This document shows, in pieces, positions 6,804 to 6,898 of a stretch of 6,898 bases of DNA. Below the pieces are notes generated by a model. The model made no database searches, had not been told where the DNA came from, and saw only the letters and a list, made by a program, of their open reading frames with translations. How positions within the stretch are numbered: position 1 is the first letter of the stretch; the number at the start of each line of letters is the position of its first letter. Source of the stretch: an uncultured Planctomycetales bacterium (GTDB taxonomy: Bacteria > Planctomycetota > Planctomycetia > Pirellulales > Thermoguttaceae); the NCBI GenBank assembly GCA_937889015.1, contig CALARR010000028.1, positions 1-6,898 of the forward strand. Reading direction: 5' to 3'. Both the position numbers and the translations under genes were made by a program.

Positions 6804-6898
6804 TGAAACCCTTACAGGGTTTCGGCTTGGCGCTGGCCTGGTTTCCCGGGGTAGCCGCTGCGCGGCCAACCCCGGGCTGAGAGATGGCCACCGCGTTG
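6804..6898. repeat. GC-rich double-hairpin element, cut by window end
   Basis: The first hairpin is an 8-bp stem, GAAACCCT (6805-6812) with AGGGTTTC (6816-6823), and a TAC loop. The second pairs CCCGGGGT (6845-6852) with ACCCCGGG (6869-6876), continues as GCCGC (6854-6858) with GCGGC (6862-6866), and closes on a TGC loop with a small internal bulge. The element continues to the last base of the window. No T tract follows either stem, so these are not typical terminators. The sequence resembles dispersed planctomycete intergenic repeats as I recall them; this is a recollection, not a search result. Confidence 0.5.

Noticed and set aside
4719..6869. 716-codon open frame on the minus strand
   Set aside because: It is antisense to the PPC gene, whose translation has a signal peptide and recognisable domains. 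The minus-strand product is rich in Arg, His and Pro with no known motif, as expected for a shadow frame in GC-rich coding DNA.

Overview
The window looks like a piece of a GC-rich chromosome from the phylum Planctomycetota, or a close PVC relative. The evidence is a three-gene set on the + strand encoding secreted proteins of families strongly expanded in that phylum: a DUF1549/DUF1553 (PSCyt2/PSD1) protein, a DUF1501 protein and a large TIG-like/PPC multidomain protein. No RNA gene, CRISPR array, insertion sequence or integrase was seen.

Layout. Positions 1-106 are noticeably less GC-rich (46 of the first 100 bases are G or C). They carry a good sigma-70-type promoter with an extended -10 box, pointing right. 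Positions 107-977 hold no open reading frame I can support; the stretch is either a very long leader of the operon, an unrecognised RNA, or decayed sequence. Three genes follow in the same direction: 988-2850 (620 aa), 2953-4296 (447 aa) and 4320-6563 (747 aa), with gaps of 102 and 23 nt. A perfect 13-bp rho-independent terminator at 6615-6648 closes the unit. The last 200 bases are non-coding and hold two repeat-like elements: a nested CACGAAA/TTTCGTG inverted repeat, and a two-hairpin GC-rich element that runs to the window edge.

How the genes fit together. All three products carry export signals: two Sec-type signal peptides flanking one Tat-type signal. They therefore probably act together in the periplasm or at the cell surface. 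The DUF1501 member keeps the motifs expected of its alkaline-phosphatase/sulfatase-like fold. The DUF1549/DUF1553 member lacks the CxxCH loop usually found in its family and carries a Gly/Lys/Pro-rich insertion inside its second domain. The PPC protein is built as TIG-PPC-TIG-PPC plus an Ig-like domain and ends in a short SHOCT-like tail. The biochemical role of this gene trio is not established; the most original points here are the variations on the family pattern rather than a wholly new system.
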